A stretch of DNA of 64,000 nt from Tetracentron sinense (taxonomy: Eukaryota; Streptophyta; Magnoliopsida; Trochodendrales; Trochodendraceae). Position numbers and translations under genes: made by a program. Below the pieces are notes generated by a model that ran no database searches, was not told the DNA's origin, and saw only the letters and a list, made by a program, of their open reading frames with translations. Positions 1 to 10,730 of the stretch are shown here, piece after piece. Every line of letters begins with the position of its first letter. The stretch's first letter is position 1. The stretch is taken from assembly GCA_015143295.1 (NCBI GenBank), contig CM026555.1, positions 801,207 to 865,206 on the forward strand, read 5' to 3'.

Positions 1-269
1 GTGACTTAGTGACCCATTACCTAGGTTGGTTTTTGACTTAGAACACCTTTTTATCAACCTAGGAGGTTAATATAATTCCATAAACAAGGTTATTGTATTC
101 AAGCCTTTCAAAACACTCGAAATTGGCTAAGTATGGAATGAAGGATCTATCCTCCTCCATGTTGGATAGATCGGTGGTGTAAGAAAATGTATGAGGATTT
201 TTTCCAGAGAGTTAGATTTTGAAGGATCTATCCTTGGTAATGAAGGATAGATCGATCAACATAGGAATT

Positions 270-363
270 GATCTATCAGTGCTTTGATGGATAGATCGGT
301 GCTTTGATGGATAGATCGGTGCTTTGTTGGATAGATCGGTGCTTTGCATGGATAGATCGGTGC
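270..363 (+). repeat. U3 tandem repeat of about 20 bp in LTR A
   Basis: About five head-to-tail units of the type gatagatcggtgctttgatg, with small length changes, end about 65 bp upstream of the TATA box. The same array is at 5307-5400 in the 3' LTR. Its position suggests an enhancer-like role (inference). Confidence 0.8.
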
Positions 364-428
364 TCACCTTAGATAGATCCTTCAGTGCAAAAAATCGAGT
401 CCTATTCAAATACAAACTCTTTGGAATC

Positions 429-436
429 TATAAATA
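429..436 (+). promoter_or_regulatory. TATA box of LTR A
   Basis: TATAAATA lies downstream of the U3 repeat array. The same box is at 5466-5473 in the 3' LTR. Transcription would start about 30 bp further on. Confidence 0.6.
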
Positions 437-1154
437 CGAATTCTATTGACCTAATTCGTTGAGATCTTATTAGTTTGTGAGAGTAAAGGCTGGAGAACTC
501 TCTCCTAGGGTTTCCTTTATTCTTCATTGATTATAGTTGATCCCTCCTCTCACAACCTCTCTAGAGAATGCAAGAATAACTTCTCTATTCTTAGCTCTTG
601 CATTGTGTGATCTTCATGGTTTTAAGATCCCTCTAGAGATTGTTAGAACATTAATTTGACAATCCCGACACGTGTGTGTCTTTGGCCGGTGTTTGTGATC
701 CGGAGCCTTCGTAGAAGGAGATCGATCCGAGAAGGATCGTGGTTGTTGTGGAGATCTAAGAGAAGTAAAAGCGACTGTGGTTGATCACGGGACTTGCGGG
801 TACGTGATGACTTTTCGAGGCGTGGAGGACTAAGAACTGAAGGATCGTAGTGTCGAGTCCGAAGGAGTCAAGTTCGAGTCTTGTAAGTTCTTGTTGACTT
901 TGTCTTAGTGATATCTCTTTGCTGGACTAGGTCCCGTGGTTTTTCCCGGAAGGGTTTCCACGTAAAAAACCTTGTGTTGTGGTTTGCTTGTTTTCCTTTT
1001 CCGCACTTGATTATTATTTTTCCTTAGTTAATAATTTAATTATTAAATCTTAAAAATGGTAGAAAGAATTATAGGGAAAGCTAGCATCCCCCCTTGGGTT
1101 TGTGAGTTCTCAACTCGAATATTTTATTTGGGGTTCACCGAGTGATTTTTCAAT

Positions 1155-1166
1155 TGGTATCAGAGC
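1155..1166 (+). promoter_or_regulatory. Primer-binding site of element A
   Basis: tggtatcagagc lies two bases after the LTR end and is complementary to the 3' end of plant initiator Met-tRNA. Confidence 0.9.
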
Positions 1167-1212
1167 GGGTTCACTAATTTATTAGTGCGATCTCATTCTA
1201 TATTCGGTGAAT

Positions 1213-3141
1213 ATGAATCTCCAAAAAGAAGGAGAATCCATCTCTTGTCCCCCATTTTTTGATGGGAACAATTATGCCTATTGGAAAGCTCGTATGAGAG
1301 TCTTTCTAAAATCCTTGGATGAGAGAGTAAGGATCTCTGTTGAACAAGGTTGGACCTCTCCAACAATGACCATAGATAATCAAACCGTCCCTAAACCTTC
1401 TACTAACTGGACCACTGTAGAACTTGAAAGTTGTAGATGGAACAATAAGGGTCTAAATGCAATCTTCACTGCTGTCACACCCGAAGAATTTCGGCATATT
1501 TCTAAATGTGACACTTCGAAGGATGCATGAGACACTCTTAAACTTACCCATGAAGGGACTACAATAGTCAAGATCTCCAAACTTCAAATGCTTACTTCTA
1601 AATTTGAAAATTTGAGAATGAATGACAATGAAACTTTTGATGGTTTTTATGCTGATCTGAGTGATATTGTTAATTCATGTTTTAACCTAGGAGAAAGTAT
1701 ATCTGAGTCCAAAATTGTTAGGAAGATCTTGAGATCTCGGCCTGAGAGATTTAGATCAAAAGTTACCGCCATCGAAGAGAGCAAAAATATTGATGCTCTC
1801 AAAATTGAAGAGTTGGTTGGTTCTCTCCAGACTTATGAGTTAAATCTGCACCCATCTAAGAAACCAAAATCAATTGCCTTGAAATCTATCAAGGAATCTA
1901 TAGATGGTTCAGATAGTGACTCTGAGGAGGATGAAGAAGATATAGCTTTGCTTTCAAAGAAATTCAGAAAATTTCTGAAATTCAATAAAAGATTTAATCC
2001 GAATGGACAAAGATCTTTTGAAAAGCCTAAGTCCAAACACTATGAATATAAGAAACATGTTAAAAGTCTGGACAGTAAATCCCAAGGCGTTCAATGCTAT
2101 GAATGTCAAGGCTTCGGCCATATTGCTGCTGATTGCTCAAATGAGAAGAAATCTAAGAGCAAGGCAAAGGATGATAGTGAATCTGAAGCTGAAGAATCGG
2201 ATAGCTCTTCTTGTGAGAATACTAGGAATTACATGGCCTTCGCTACTTCCATAAATGGGATTGAAGAATCTTCTTCAAATTTAAGTGTGAGTAACCAACA
2301 CCATATTGATGGTGAGGATGATGAAGAGAGTCAAAATGACTCGAATTCTGAAATAGATCTCGAGACAGCCTATGATGAGTTGTTTCAGGAATGCCTAAAG
2401 TTGAAAAAGGGTCAGATTTCCTTGACCAAAAAGGTTAAATTTATTGAAAAGGAAAGATATGCCTTAGACCAAGTGACTTCTAGATTGAAAGCTCTTGTGT
2501 CTCAACTTGAGGAAGAGAAGGCTTCCCTCCTTGTCAAGACTCAGCTTCTTGAATCTGATTTGCATGTTTGTCTTGATGAAAAGACAAGTCTTGAACTCAA
2601 GTTAGCTGATCTTAAGCAAAATCCGAGGTGTGGAGATGTGAAGGGAACTTCATCCACCTCGAACACTGAGCCTGGTGATAAAAGGCACCCTCCTGAGAAT
2701 AGGAAAGACCCTTCTACTCAGAAATTCATTCCTACATGTCATAAATGTGGAGTGAAGGGTCATATTAGGCCTCGATGTCCTAAACTTCGAAGAATGCCCA
2801 ATCATGATTCTAGGAACCAAATCAATTTTAATGGGAATCTTCAAAGGAGAGTTGATATCCTAGTGGAGATGTCTAGGAAGTTAAATGATGGTATATTGAA
2901 TATCTATAATAACTCTAGACAGTGGCATGGTCATGACACTCCTTATGCTAGAAATAAAGGAGGTAACAGGGAGAACCATAATGCCCGCCATAATTCTAGG
3001 ACTCAATCTTGGAATAGGAGGAACAGGAGGAAGAGGCAAAAGGTCATACCTACCTCAACTGAAACGGTTAGAGACCAAAGGGTCAATCAAACTGCTAAAA
3101 CTGTTTGGGTGAGAAAGGAAGACCTAAAGGGCTTCACTTAG
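1213..3141 (+). pseudogene. Copia-type Gag of element A, interrupted by one in-frame TGA
   Basis: The frame opens at ATG 1213, stops at TGA 1528-1530, and continues without another stop to 3141, giving 105 and about 535 further codons. The N-terminal part carries the YAYWKARM signature of copia-type Gag (UBN2-like). Two CCHC zinc knuckles follow: CYECQGFGHIAADC near 2095-2136 and CHKCGVKGHIRPRC near 2737-2778. Acidic Ser/Asp/Glu-rich stretches and a predicted coiled-coil region lie between them. The last residues (VWVRKEDLKGFT) resemble the end of Gag before protease in related elements, but no protease follows. The TGA replaces a codon expected to be Trp in this family, and element B has TGA at the same place. 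An ATG at 1588 could start the downstream 517-aa part. Role: particle assembly and RNA binding. Confidence 0.82.
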
Positions 3142-4870
3142 CTAGTGTCTATCATAGCCTAGGGTGTACTGTTAGTGTTCTATCTTGTCCTAGTGCTATG
3201 AAGTTTGGGTATACTAGTATTTTTTTCTTTTTACTAGTTTTTATTTGCTATGGTCTATTTTTCTGTTTTATTTATTTTGAAAAATCTCAAAAACATTGAA
3301 AAACTATAAAATCCAAAAAGATTTTTGTCATGTTGCCCTTGTAAGACTTGCATAATTTGCATTCTTTGTGTGATCTTTATTTCTATACTTGTCCAAGGTT
3401 GAACATGAGTTTGTTGCTGATTGAGGATATATCACCTTCATAGTCTCTTGGTTAGGCTAAAAATTAGACTAGTTTTATCTTGCACGGTTAGAGACTTATC
3501 CATGTGTGTATGCTTTGCACTATCACATGCACTCTGACTGATTCTGTTGAGATGTCTATTTCTTAATCTGTAGGTGTATGACTTATCCATAAAGTGTGAC
3601 CTAGGATGACCTGTCTAGATTGACCATATAGTTAGTCATCCCCATTTTGTGTATCCTCCATGAGAAAAAAAAATAAAAAATTATTGCAATAAAAAGGGCT
3701 ACCTACTAGGCTAGTGTGAAAGCTACTATTGGGTGCAAACAGTAGTAATGACTACCTATGTCAACAAGTTAGATATCTTTCTGAGTTGCAAGAGTAAAAG
3801 CCCCTACTGCCAATAGAGAAGAGCTACCTACTTGGATAGTGTGAAAGCCAATATTGCATGAAAAGATATGTTCAGAAAAAGAACATCAAAATAGTGAGGA
3901 TGCTTTTGACCAAAGTAAAATATAATATTAGGTCAAATCAAAATAGATAAAGGTGCACTAAAATGTTTTAAAAAATAAAAAAAAAAATCAGCATAACTGG
4001 ATCTAACTAGGTTTGACTTCTTAGATTTGAGTCTCTAGGAGTCCCCTTAGTGGTTAATGTCATATCCTTAGAAAGGGAAAGAAACCTTGATTTAGTATCT
4101 AGTCAGACCACCACTACACACAAAGCTTCACTTTTGAACTGTTCACTAATTGTGACTAAGTGAATTGGCTATGTTTTAGCATTCCGCGAGATTTAGTTAG
4201 ATGTTTATCCTCAGTTGGTCTAACTAATCATGTTTTTTCCTTGGTCTAGTAATTCTAAATTACTATTGCTTGGAATGCTTATAATGCATGTTTGTGTGAC
4301 ACATGATATTTTTTAGTTTATTATTTTGTATTTTTTCTTTTTTGTTGGCATGGGCCTTTCTAGTATGAGTTGCTCTGTCCTTTAGGTGGTGTCCTTGATC
4401 TTAGGGGGAGAAGATCAAGTTGTGGTGTTGAGGGGGAGTTTTTGCTTTATATTACTATATCTTGTTCTCCACTCTAAAGTCCCCTCATTGTCTACAGTTG
4501 CTTGTTTGTATTGTGGTTGCTTTGATATTACATATGTGATTAATTGGTATATCTATTGTGATATTGGCTTCCTATCTACCTTTGGCATTTTGTGCCAAAA
4601 AGGGGGAGAAGTTTTGAGCATACTTAAGTCTGCCTATGGCCTATGGATTATTATGTTTTATATCTATCTCTCCATGCTTCACAGGTATTCTTTGTTTTTA
4701 GCATGTGTAGATAACAGGTTGCAGACTTCAGTTTGATGAGTCATTTGTAAATGGTTACGTCATGTAATTTTATTTTTTGAGTCATGTAAAGTTCATCTTT
4801 CATTTTATGAATCAGTTTTTGGAAGTCCGTCGTTTATATGTTTGTCTAGGAGTTTTGACACAGAATTGCC
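3142..4870 (+). other. Conserved non-coding interior of element A
   Basis: There is no coding sequence, though the stretch clearly aligns by eye with the matching region of element B (about 8982-10730, minus). It contains a repeated block near 3698-3880 (gggctacctact, then agtgtgaaag, twice), a perfect 9-bp hairpin with a G-rich loop at 4394-4419, and an extra purine tract after a TTTGGCA/TGCCAAA inverted repeat near 4580-4610. These may serve packaging, dimerisation or plus-strand priming (inference). Confidence 0.6.
4394..4419 (+). promoter_or_regulatory. Conserved hairpin with purine loop, element A
   Basis: CTTGATCTT and AAGATCAAG form a perfect 9-bp stem around the loop AGGGGGAG. The same stem and loop occur in element B at 9485-9510. 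Confidence 0.65.
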
Positions 4871-4882
4871 AAAGGGGGAGAT
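4871..4882 (+). promoter_or_regulatory. Polypurine tract of element A
   Basis: aaagggggagat sits immediately before the 3' LTR. It is the expected primer for plus-strand DNA synthesis. Confidence 0.85.
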
Positions 4883-6189
4883 TGTAAGTCCAAAATATCT
4901 TGGCTAATTATGTATCAAAACGTAAGTCTAAGTGGAGTCATTTTAAAGTCAACTTGTCATACTTGGTAAAGCTTCAAGAAGCCGAAGAAAAGAGAAGAAA
5001 TCTACATCAAGTATCACCTCCGGATCTAGGAAGGTAAGTGACTTAGTGACCCATTACCTAGGTTGGTTTTTGACTTAGAACACCTTTTTATCAACCTAGG
5101 AGGTTAATATAATTCCATAAACAAGGTTATTGTATTCAAGCCTTTCAAAACACTCGAAATTGGCTAAGTATGGAATGAAGGATCTATCCTCCTCCATGTT
5201 GGATAGATCGGTGGTGTAAGAAAATGTATGAGGATTTTTTCCAGAGAGTTAGATTTTGAAGGATCTATCCTTGGTAATGAAGGATAGATCGATCAACATA
5301 GGAATTGATCTATCAGTGCTTTGATGGATAGATCGGTGCTTTGATGGATAGATCGGTGCTTTGTTGGATAGATCGGTGCTTTGCATGGATAGATCGGTGC
5401 TCACCTTAGATAGATCCTTCAGTGCAAAAAATCGAGTCCTATTCAAATACAAACTCTTTGGAATCTATAAATACGAATTCTATTGACCTAATTCGTTGAG
5501 ATCTTATTAGTTTGTGAGAGTAAAGGCTGGAGAACTCTCTCCTAGGGTTTCCTTTATTCTTCATTGATTATAGTTGATCCCTCCTCTCACAACCTCTCTA
5601 GAGAATGCAAGAATAACTTCTCTATTCTTAGCTCTTGCATTGTGTGATCTTCATGGTTTTAAGATCCCTCTAGAGATTGTTAGAACATTAATTTGACAAT
5701 CCCGACACGTGTGTGTCTTTGGCCGGTGTTTGTGATCCGGAGCCTTCGTAGAAGGAGATCGATCCGAGAAGGATCGTGGTTGTTGTGGAGATCTAAGAGA
5801 AGTAAAAGCGACTGTGGTTGATCACGGGACTTGCGGGTACGTGATGACTTTTCGAGGCGTGGAGGACTAAGAACTGAAGGATCGTAGTGTCGAGTCCGAA
5901 GGAGTCAAGTTCGAGTCTTGTAAGTTCTTGTTGACTTTGTCTTAGTGATATCTCTTTGCTGGACTAGGTCCCGTGGTTTTTCCCGGAAGGGTTTCCACGT
6001 AAAAAACCTTGTGTTGTGGTTTGCTTGTTTTCCTTTTCCGCACTTGATTATTATTTTTCCTTAGTTAATAATTTAATTATTAAATCTTAAAAATGGTAGA
6101 AAGAATTATAGGGAAAGCTAGCATCCCCCCTTGGGTTTGTGAGTTCTCAACTCGAATATTTTATTTGGGGTTCACCGAGTGATTTTTCA
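4883..6189 (+). repeat. 3' LTR of element A (1307 bp)
   Basis: It starts TGTAAGTCC after the polypurine tract and ends TTTTTCA. It matches the visible 5' LTR throughout. It contains the U3 array (5307-5400) and TATA box (5466-5473). The next base belongs to the gag of element C. Confidence 0.95.
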
Positions 6190-7497
6190 TAGCCTTCTAG
6201 GTTCTTTTGGCCATTAGTGAATGTGAGAATTGTGCTTGTTAACTCTTTGACTTTAGCTCTAAGCTCATCACATTCACTAGATGATTCATGAGGAAGATTT
6301 TGAATTTCTTTCGATTTCTCATTTAATTCATCATTCTCATTTTTAATATACTCTTTCATTCTATAGTATTCCACAAGAGTTTGAAAGAGTATGAATTGCC
6401 TTTTTAAAGGATTTATTCATTGAAGCTATTCTAGTGAATTCAAAGTATAATTCATCAAGGGCATTTCTAATTTCATCATAAGAAGGTGATTCATTTGAAG
6501 TAGAAGTTACCTCTTCCTCATTTGCCAGGAGGCACAGATTTGCTACTTCTTCATTACTTGAGTCCTCTGATCTGCTCCCTTCAGAATCATCCCAAGTGGC
6601 CATCATAGCTTTTTTCTTGAATTTGTGTCTCTTCTTGAGTTGAGGGCAGTCAGTTCTGATGTGACCAGGCTTCTTGCATTCATAGCATGTAAGATGCTCC
6701 TTCTTGCTAGTTTCAGCTTTGGACAAGTCCTTGGAGAACTCCTTCTTGTATGATCTCTTCTTGAAATTTTTCTTATGTTGAGAAACCTTTTGAACCTTCT
6801 TTCCATTAAGGCAATGTCTTCATCATTACTACTGGACTCTTCATCACTCTCTTCCACAAGAGAAGACTTAAGGGCTAGCCCCTTCTGGCTCTTGGTTCCT
6901 CTGTAATTTGATCCTTCATTATGACCTCATGGGTCATGAGTGATCTCAATAGCTCATCCATAGGCAGGTTGGTGAGGTCCTTTGCTTCTTGGATGGCTGT
7001 GATTTTAGGAGTCCACTCATTAGGTAGTGAACGAAGAACCTTCCTTACATTCTCAACATTGGTATGCACTTTACCCAAAGATTTTATTCCATTCATAATG
7101 TTAGTAAAACAGGTAAACATGTCACCTATTGATTCTTCTTTTTCTATTTTAAACAATTCATACTTGTGAACAAGCATGCTTTTCTTTTCTTCTTTAACTT
7201 GATTTGTTCCTTCATATATGACTTGGAGTTTATCATAAATCTCTTTTGTAGAGTCACATTCAGACACTCTGTTAAACTCCTGAGGGCTTAAAGCACAATA
7301 AAGATTAATTATAGCTTTGGCATTGATTTGGATAAGTTTAATATTTGCTTCAGTCCATTCTTCAGTTTTGCGAATTCTTACCCCTTCATGAGTTTTAACA
7401 GGAAGATGACGGCCCTTGACTATTACCTTCCAACACTCATAATTTAGAGCTTGGATGCAATACATCATTCTAGTTTTCCAATAATTATAATTCTCTC
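6190..7497 (-). pseudogene. Copia-type Gag of element C, main part, frameshifted
   Basis: From 7497 downward the frame reads NYNYWKTRMM and on through a UBN2-type Gag core to about 6875. A frame change near 6860-6880 leads into an acidic EESDEESS stretch, another near 6720-6780 restores the zinc knuckle CYECKKPGHIRTDC (about 6646-6690), and a further change near 6361-6374 joins a coiled-coil-like tail that ends at the element A junction. At least three frameshifts make it non-functional. Its first 25 codons lie beyond element B at 25502-25576. Confidence 0.8.
7493..7497. repeat. Target-site duplication of element B, left copy
   Basis: ctctc here matches ctctc at 25502-25506 on the other side of element B. 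With one copy removed, the C gag reads through in frame. Confidence 0.85.
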
Positions 7498-8266
7498 TGA
7501 AAAAAACAAATCCGGTGAACCTCAAATCTATGTTTGAGTGAGAATCTACAAGTTCGAGGGGATGGTTAGGGCTTCCTATAAGTCTATCTACCCTTTTTGA
7601 TATTTAACAATTAAGTTATTAAGTTAAGCAATGATGTACTTTAAGTGCGGAATAAGGAAAACCAAGCAAACCAAAACACAAGGATTTTTACGTGAAACCC
7701 TTCCGGGAAAGACCACGGGACCTAGTCCAGCGATGAGAATCCACTAAGATAAAGTAAACAAGAACTTACAAGACTCGAACTTGACTCCTTCGGACTCAAC
7801 ACCACGATCCTTCAATTCTCAGTCCTCCACGCCTCAAAAAGTCACCACGTACTCTCAAGTCCCATGATCAACCGCAGCCACTCATACTTCTCTTTGTGTC
7901 TCAAAAACAGTCCACGATCTTCCGATCGATCTCCGTCAATGACGGCTTCAGAATCCACCGACCAAATCACTCTACCACGATCCTTCTCGGATCGATCTCC
8001 TTCAGAAAGGCTCTGGAACACTTCGGCCTAGGTGTTCTATCCATAACGGGTTGATGGTTTAATAAAAATCAATACCTAGATGGACTCCTTCAAAGGACAA
8101 GTCCAAACAAGCAATATTGGAACTTTTGGCTTGTAAACTCTAGGTTTAATGCACTAACAAATGGGGTTGAAAAAAATAATTTCAATAGGTTCTATAACCT
8201 CTGGAGAAACTCAAAATACCTCTCTACACCCTCCCAAGGTCATGCTCCATGAAGTAGAAGGGTTCA

Positions 8267-8274
8267 TATATATA
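8267..8274 (-). promoter_or_regulatory. TATA box of LTR B
   Basis: TATATATA on the minus strand, downstream of the GGTCGACC cluster in element orientation. The 5' LTR has a matching box near 13491-13499. Confidence 0.5.
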
Positions 8275-8339
8275 GAGACCCAAAAACAATGTTTAGAAGT
8301 TGCTAAAAACGAATTAGGCAAGTTTTCCATATCAGGGTA

Positions 8340-8490
8340 GACCCATGGGGATCCTTTGGTCGACCAATGTGTACACTTCGGTCGATCGAATGATCCTCCA
8401 AGGTAGACCCACAAAAGATCAACTTGCTGTCCCAAAACCCCATACAAATTTTTTGCACTTCAGGGTCGACCCAAAACGTCCAGGGTCGAC
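8340..8490 (-). repeat. Palindrome cluster in U3 of LTR B
   Basis: Repeated gggtcgaccc, ggtcgacc and gtcgatcga motifs occur within 150 bp, just upstream of the TATA box in element orientation. The 5' LTR has the same cluster, cut by Gypsy1 at 13637. Confidence 0.65.
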
Positions 8491-8969
8491 CCAGAGGCTA
8501 AAAACATTTTTAAAACTTCATTTTGAGCTCTTGTTCCCTTCACAAAAGTTGTACCTCTTTTCGACGCGGTAGATTTGACATATTATAGAGCAAAATCTGA
8601 GCTAGGGTTTGAGTGATATGCCCAAAAAAAGCAACCTTGGATTTTGAAAAGTTTCAGAACATTTCAGAATTTTAAAACAAGTTTTGCACTGTTTATCTCA
8701 TCACCTAGGGTCCGTATGGTTAGACTAGGACACTTATTACCTAAGGCATCATGTTAGGATTATTCTAAGTCAAATCCCACCTATGATCACATGGTATCTA
8801 GGTCACTTACCATCCTATGAAGGAAATGATCAACCAAGTGGATCAACTGGTCTTCAACTTCGCTTTGGCGTGGATGCTTAAAGGTAATGACACAAGACAC
8901 ACACCTAGACACCTAGACTCACTTGTTTTGACACCGAAATATGCCAACACAAAAAACATGGACTTTACA

Positions 8970-8981
8970 ATCTCCCCCTTT
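8970..8981 (-). promoter_or_regulatory. Polypurine tract of element B
   Basis: On the minus strand, aaagggggagat precedes the 3' LTR, as in element A. Confidence 0.85.
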
Positions 8982-10730
8982 GGCAATTCCGTGGCAAAAC
9001 CAAACTGAAGTACATGACTTGACACAAACTCACCAAAACACATCAAAACGGTGAATTAGGACATTACATGACTCCAACACTCTTATATGACATCAATTGA
9101 CAAATCATCTTAAATCAATACACTGAAGCTCTTGTCAAGCAAATTTATCTGCTGCAACCTTGCACCTGCACATGCTCAAAAACAAAATACCTAGTGAAGC
9201 ATGTGTGGAATATGAAAATAAGTAATCACAGGTGAAGCAAGGAATGTACTGAACTAGGGAAATACTATCCTAATATTCTCCCCATTTTTGGCACAATTGC
9301 CAAATGAAGGCAGGAAGCCAATATCACAAAGAATATATCAATTTAACACATGTGGAGTATCAAGGCAATCACAACCAATCAAATACAGTCAATGAGGGGA
9401 CTAAAGAGCGGGGAACAAGATAGAAAAATAAAGCACAAACTCTCCCTCAACTACTCAAGCACAGAACCCCCCTCAACAACTCAACTTGATCTTCTCCCCC
9501 TAAGATCAAGGATACCACAAAAACCAGGGCACTTAAGCCAAAAAGGCCCATGACAACCAAAAAAAAAACACATAATAATATTACAAAAAAATATCATGTG
9601 CCACACAAACATGCATCAAAACCATTCCAAGCAGTAGTAATTTAAAATTACAAATCCAATGAAAGACATGATTAGTTAGTCTAATTGAGGATACTCATCT
9701 AACTAAATCTCATGGAATGCTAATGTATAGCTAATTCACTTAGACACATTTAGTGAACAGTTCAAAAGTGAAGCATTGTGCGTAGTGGTGGTTTGACAAG
9801 ATACTAGATCAAGGTTTCTTTCTCTTTCCAGGATATGACATTAACCACTAAGGGGACTCCTAGAGATATACATCATAGAAGTCAAACCCAGTTAGATCCA
9901 AATAAGCTGATTTTTTTTTTTTTTACATTTTAGTGTCCCTTTTTCCATTTTATTTGACCCAATATTCTTCTTTTATTTTTGATCAAATACCTCCAAACAT
10001 AGTAAGATTTCTTTTGATGATCTTTATTTGATCATATCTTTTCATGCAATGATGGTTTTCATACTATCCGGGTAGATAGTCCTGGCTATTAGCAGTAGGG
10101 GCTTTCACTCTAGTGACCCAGATAGACACCTACTGTCCGCCTAGGTAGCCATTTCATACTGTTTACATCCAATAGTGACTTTCACACTATACCAGTAGGT
10201 AGCCCTTTTCATTGCAACAATTTTAACTCATGGAGGATACACAAAATAGGGATGACTAACAAAATGGTCATTCTAGATTGGTCATCCAAGGTCACACTAT
10301 TGGGATAAGCCATATACCTACAGATTGGAAAATAGACCTCTCAATAGAATCAGTCAGAGTGCATGTGAAATTTGTGAAGCATACACACATGAATAAGTCT
10401 CTAACTGCTCAAGATAAAACCGGTCTAATTTTCAGCCTAACCAAGAGACTATAAAGGTGATATATCATCAATCAGTAACAAACTCATGTTCAACCCTGGA
10501 CAAGTATAGAAATAAAGATCACACAAGGAATGCAGATCATGCAAATCAAACAAGGGCAACATGAAAAAAATCTTTTTGGATTTTATGGTTTTTCAATGTT
10601 TTTGGATTTTTCAAAATAAAGAAAATGGAAAAAGCAAATAAACACAAAAAAAAACTAGTATACACAAATAGCATAGCACTAGGATAAGATATATCAATAC
10701 AAGCACACCCTAGGCTATGACAGGCACAGG
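8982..10730 (-). other. Conserved non-coding interior of element B
   Basis: This matches element A 3142-4870 in order and content: a block with repeated gggctacct and agtgtgaaag near 10030-10210, a perfect hairpin at 9485-9510, and a purine tract preceded by TTTGGCA/TGCCAAA near 9274-9310. No coding sequence was seen. Confidence 0.6.
9485..9510 (-). promoter_or_regulatory. Conserved hairpin with purine loop, element B
   Basis: The same 9-bp stem (CTTGATCTT/AAGATCAAG) and loop AGGGGGAG (minus strand) as at 4394-4419 in element A. Confidence 0.65.

Larger units (their letters stand above)
1..1152 (+). repeat. 5' LTR of element A (first 155 bases missing)
   Basis: It ends in CA directly before the primer-binding site. 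The full LTR, seen in the 3' copy, is 1307 bp. It contains a U3 tandem repeat at 270-363, a TATA box at 429-436, and ends with a run shared with the 3' copy. Confidence 0.93.
1..6189 (+). mobile_element. Element A: gag-only (TR-GAG-like) Ty1-copia retrotransposon, 5' end outside window
   Basis: Two LTRs flank a 3730-bp interior that has a Met-tRNA primer site, a copia-type gag, a long non-coding stretch and a polypurine tract, but no protease, integrase, RT or RNase H. Bases 1-1152 match 5038-6189 at a constant offset of 5037 with no difference that I could find by eye, so the insertion is very recent. It interrupts the gag of element C; the right flank begins tagcc and the left flank lies before the window. 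The layout fits the TR-GAG class of non-autonomous plant elements. It presumably moves with proteins supplied by an autonomous copia relative (inference). Confidence 0.88.
7498..8969 (-). repeat. 3' LTR of element B (1472 bp)
   Basis: In element orientation it starts TGTAAAGTCC at 8969 and ends in CA at 7498. A TATATATA box lies at 8267-8274 (minus). Upstream of it, at 8340-8490, is a cluster of palindromic GGTCGACC-type sites and a CGATCGA site. Confidence 0.9.

Noticed and set aside
212-415. Minus-strand 67-codon frame in LTR A, repeated at 5249-5452
   Set aside because: Produced by the tandem repeat in U3; identical only because the LTRs are identical.
3105-3299. Small frame overlapping the end of gag in A, with a counterpart at 10546-10767 in B, both with a hydrophobic tail
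   Set aside because: Neither has an ATG (both would begin at TTG), and the similarity follows from the overall similarity of A and B. The hydrophobic tail comes from T-rich DNA.
4386-4736. 116-codon plus-strand frame near the end of element A
   Set aside because: It starts with a non-ATG codon, has no domain, and the matching stretch in B is not open.
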